NCBI RefSeq assembly: GCF_949628265.1
Contig: NC_088786.1
Coordinates: 5,580,001-5,644,000, forward strand
DNA: 64,000 nt
DNA from: Cloeon dipterum
Lineage: Eukaryota > Arthropoda > Insecta > Ephemeroptera > Baetidae
Reading direction: 5' to 3'
The notes beneath the pieces are model-generated. The model did no database searches, was not told where the DNA came from, and worked only from the letters and a program-made list of their open reading frames with translations. The translations under genes and the position numbers were made by a program. The number at the start of each line of letters is the position of its first letter. The stretch's first letter is position 1. This document shows positions 60,801 through 64,000 of this stretch, piece after piece.

Positions 60801-63800
60801 AAAAATGGGGATTTTTTTAGATTTAAAGATGCTTGTTTATTCTTGATGACAGTTCTATGCTTGTAGGAAACAAACCACACCGACTAATATTCTGAAATGC
60901 ACTTTTTTAAGAAACTAATTGTAAGATATAATGGAGACATTGAGTAACAACCTGACCTCAAGATTATTTCAATCGCAATACTCAACAATGTCAACTATTA
61001 AAATAAATAATTTGTTTCCTCGAGGGAAATAATTGCTCTCACAACTTCTTGCAATACACGATAGACAGCTAGGGAAATTATTATCAACACGTATATACGA
61101 CGTTATTTTTTGCTAGGCCTGATTTTCCCCATTCTCACATGATGCGGAACTCGTTATGCTGGCTTGTAATTTACTTTATTGTATCTTAATGCAGGCCAGA
61201 CGATTTCATAACCATCTCAGCGCGGCCTGCGTTTTTTGCGTTTACCTCTCTCAACTCGGAACACGCACACGCACGCGATCCTTTAAGCAAAATTATCGTC
61301 TTTGTAGCGATTGGAGCGTCGTCGCTTTTTATATTTACTTCCTGCCTGCAGCCTTCTGGGTGCCGCTTTATCAATTTCTTTTTCCCGCGAGCAGGCTTTT
61401 TCATAGTATGCGCACACGTGTATCGGCACGGCATCAAAATTCTAGAGCCAAAAGTAAACAAACACTCGACTATACGTATATGTAAACAATTATTTCGAAG
61501 AGTAGAGAAAGCAGGTTTGGCATCCATGTTAGTGAGGAGAAATAACAACAAATCTGAAAATAACACAGATAATTTTTGAACATAATTATTTAATTAATTA
61601 TTACCACCAGCACGTTGGCTCGCATTGTTAAGGCATTCTAAGGAGTGTCAAAGCAATGGGTGGTATTTGAGCAGTTCGGAGATCTAATACTGGCTGCCCA
61701 ATGTCAGAGATGGCAAAAAGTGGTTAGTTTGGTGACTCGAATTGCTCAAATTGCTCAACGGGCTGGGAGGCGCACCGGCGCCGACTCGCTACTTGCTGGT
61801 TTGCACCTTTCCAGCATGCGTGATTTGGCTTCACGGGAGGAATGTTTAGCGTTTCAAAAAAAATCCTCGGTGCGGAGGCAAGTGGCCCTTGAGTGGGCTG
61901 GGTCCCTGTGCGGCCTCCTGCGCCCATTCAATCCGTTCGCGATGTTATTCGCACTCGGAATTCAGCATTCGTGCTAGTGCAGTGCGCGCCCTTCCCGGTC
62001 CTCGGACAGGGATAAAAAAGAGCAAAAAATTATAAAAAATAAAAAAACAGTGTCAGTAAATCAAGTAATTAGGATGTCTCCTGACCACCCTGATGGCCTC
62101 CAAAGGGTCATATTGTAAACATTCTTAAATCTCTTGACTTGGCCGTTCCAACAGTATGCAGATTTTGCTGGTAGAACCATTACAGAGGCTTTCAGGCGTC
62201 GTTAAAGTGGCCACACAAGGGGATTGAATAATTTTATCGTTCGAGGACCACCCTGACGCCAGGGTTAGATTTTTTACTTGGTCTTTCTGACCTTAGGGGT
62301 GACCCTGAGATTGTTCCGAGGGTAGAAATCGTGCCAATCGTGCATTTTATATTTTCTCACTTTCTACCCGAACTCAAAAACGTCTTTTTTAACCTTTCTG
62401 TAGCTCGCCTGAAAATTTCTAGCCATTTTACATATCCTTATAAGGTAGCATTTTATCCCGGACTAAGTAAAAAATTAAAGTGACCGGTTTTGAGATATAT
62501 TTGAAATTTAATAATAAACTCAAAAACTGCTTAAATTTAGATTTTTAGCAATTATAAAAGTTTTTGGCCATCTAAATAGGCATCTTTTGGCACAAAGTTT
62601 GATTTTCTGGCTTCATTAGAGCTCGAGTTAATCTCAAATTTATAAATTCCAACAGACTGATTTTCCGGGAAAACGTTAAACTTTTGATTATTTTGACACA
62701 ACTATCCCATCCAAACAACATAGAAATTAATAAAAAAGGTACACTTTAAAAATAAATCAAATTAAATCTTTAGACCGCCAGTTCATTGTTCTCTCTTGCT
62801 CTATTTTTTGTCACTCCCGACTGCGTGTGTGTAACTGCAATATGAATGGACTGACCAACCATCTAGAAATCGCTTGCTTGAGCGTTCTAAAAATAAATTT
62901 GCTGCTTCGTATAAGAGCAGGAGCACCGTTGGTTGATCGGACACGACTCTAAGTCGAGAGTCTCAGTTTGCGCGACGCATATTAAAAACCACCTATTCGG
63001 AAATTCGACACGACCGTGCGTGCGATTTGAGATTAAAATATTCAGCCGCCAATGCCAAGGCGATGAACACGTACCAAATTCAAATTTGGAGCGTTCCAAG
63101 GCGATACATTTTTTGCGAGACGAAATTTGCATAAATTGAAAGTGCCGAGAAATTTTTCAGCGCTTAGGTGGGAGATGCTCTTGAGGTGAAACTGTTGAAT
63201 CACGTGGCTGATTAATGATTTGTGTTTTGTTTACTGTAAATAGACAAATCTATTTCCTTATTATTAAGAAGCAGAGTATAATGGACACTGCTTTTTATAA
63301 TGTTTATTTTAGTAAGAGTATAGCCCATTGATACATTTTCTAAATGATGAAAAATGAGTGCGAATTGCGCAAGAGTGGTTTAGTGTGTAATTAAAAAAAT
63401 AATTATATAGCAAAAAATGGTTTCTTCTTTCCTCGGCAATGAGAGTATTTGATATTTTTCAACAGATTTTACATTGCAAGTAAAATACTGCTGGTTCCAA
63501 GACCTGAAAGGAGTTGAATGGCTTACAAATTTTATTCTTCATCAGACAAGAGACAACATCATGCGAAATTTTCAACATCATGTTAAAATTATTGGCAACC
63601 TTTTTTTTAAAAAAAATTAATTTGGGCGGCCTTATCTATCACTTTCATAATTTGAAAATTCCAATTTTCCCTAAGCGAATTATCAAAAACAGAGAAGAAT
63701 CATAAGAGGATTTTAAAGCAATCCCCAGTATTGTCGCATATTTGGATTTTTTTATTTTACTATTTAACACCAAATTTTGCCAATTTAGACGGTATTATTT

Positions 63801-63853
63801 AAATATAATTTTTAACACTCACCGTCTACAGATTTATAAAGCACGGGGTCCAT
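54852..63853 (-). CDS. Rhesus-type ammonium transporter (proximal isoform, 442 aa)
   Basis: Minus-strand exons 63853-63823, 59685-59502, 58452-58302, 58236-58092, 56904-56741, 56349-56212, 55882-55567 and 55051-54852 join in frame to 442 residues. Rh proteins are trimeric channels for ammonia/ammonium (and perhaps CO2) in the plasma membrane. Landmarks: [54 protein letters not shown] with pore histidine H133, LFAMIGTLFLWMFWPSFN-like block, [20 protein letters not shown] and [11 protein letters not shown] with the second pore histidine H290. The tail has [11 protein letters not shown], matching the vertebrate RhBG/RhCG tail pattern. The ATG at 63853 has an in-frame TAA 15 nt upstream and no acceptor between, so translation seems to start after the usual first helix (M0). 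The 4.1-kb first intron is by far the largest. Confidence 0.87.
56905..58091. other. Rh intron 4, nothing recognised
   Basis: 1.2-kb intron of AT-rich DNA with no exon-like frame in phase and no repeat termini that I could identify. Confidence 0.5.
59686..63822. other. Rh intron 1 (4.1 kb)
   Basis: Long first intron, AT-rich for most of its length, with a GC-rich block at 61600-62000 listed separately and GC-moderate stretches at 61140-61490 and 62830-63150. No missing Rh exon (a hydrophobic first helix in suitable phase) was found in it. Confidence 0.5.
61610..62052 (+). repeat. Possible tRNA-derived SINE
   Basis: The head reads TGGCTCGCATTGTTAAGGC (61616), close to a pol III box A with the GTTAAGGCATTC run found in tRNA-derived SINEs, followed ~55 bp later by AGTTCGGAGATC, a weak box B. 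A GC-rich body follows, then an A-rich tail at 62010-62050. No target duplication could be fixed. The 110-codon frame inside (61645-61977) is probably not a protein. Confidence 0.35.
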
Positions 63854-64000
63854 GGCATTTTTTAATTAAATAATTGTATTTTTCCCAGTTGATATATCCG
63901 CAGGTTTCGCACCTGGCAACGTACACTGCCTGCTTTGCTGGCAAGAGAAAATTTCTGACCGTAATTGCGGCGATCAAGAAGGGAAATAAGTGTCTCTCGT
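63854..64000. other. Rh gene 5' leader / upstream
   Basis: Contains the in-frame TAA that limits the Rh reading frame and then 110 bp of GC-moderate DNA to the window edge. It may be 5' untranslated region or promoter. Additional upstream exons cannot be excluded. Confidence 0.4.

Noticed and set aside
61645-61977. 110-codon frame in Rh intron 1
   Set aside because: It lies within the possible SINE and has no family resemblance.
1-64000. tRNA genes, rRNA genes, CRISPR arrays, operon-type promoters
   Set aside because: No canonical paired box A and box B with cloverleaf potential, no rRNA-like sequence and no regularly spaced repeats were found; the gene structure is eukaryotic.

Overview
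The window reads as a nuclear contig from an insect. It is AT-rich, genes are split by short GT-AG introns, and there is a tandem cluster of seven-transmembrane chemoreceptors ending in the gustatory-receptor TYhhhhhQF-type signature. It also carries single-copy animal genes (NOP16, an ARL9/10-type GTPase, LACTB, a Rhesus-type ammonium transporter) and many small DNA-transposon relics. I cannot name the species. All gene models were built by hand from open frames, splice sites, matching intron phases and comparison between paralogues.

Layout. 1-15.2 kb: no convincing gene; GC-richer islets in AT-rich DNA and one 364-bp hAT-type MITE (2950-3313). 15.25-28.3 kb: seven gustatory receptor (Gr) units head to tail on the + strand, all with six coding exons and the same intron phases (1,2,2,0,0). 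Units 1-4 form a ~2.05-kb tandem array in which unit 3 carries a frameshift. Unit 5 is 5'-truncated with a nonsense codon. Units 6 and 7 are an intact second subfamily. A 443-bp MITE begins five bases after the unit 7 stop. 28.8-40.8 kb: gene-poor, with two more copies of that MITE and a possible decayed Gr fragment. 40.9-43.1 kb (+): an ACT1/CIKS-like adaptor joining a death domain to a SEFIR domain, possibly the most interesting gene here. 44.5-45.3 kb (+): NOP16, with a 304-bp hAT hairpin carrying an exact 8-bp target duplication just upstream. 45.9-48.1 kb (-): ARL9/10-like GTPase with a 1353-bp hAT element 55 bp before its start codon. 50.0-51.7 kb (-): LACTB. 52.4-54.1 kb: a 1.69-kb almost perfect palindrome. 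54.2-63.9 kb (-): Rh-type ammonium transporter with two alternative terminal exons that encode different cytoplasmic tails sharing an FDDxxFWExP core, and with an apparent start that leaves out the usual first membrane helix.

How the genes relate. The Gr cluster is a birth-and-death chemosensory locus with signs of local gene conversion. The 40.9-64 kb block looks like ordinary gene neighbours (innate signalling, ribosome biogenesis, small GTPase, mitochondrial hydrolase-like protein, ammonia transport) rather than a functional operon-like unit. Most of the intergenic space between them is young transposon sequence.
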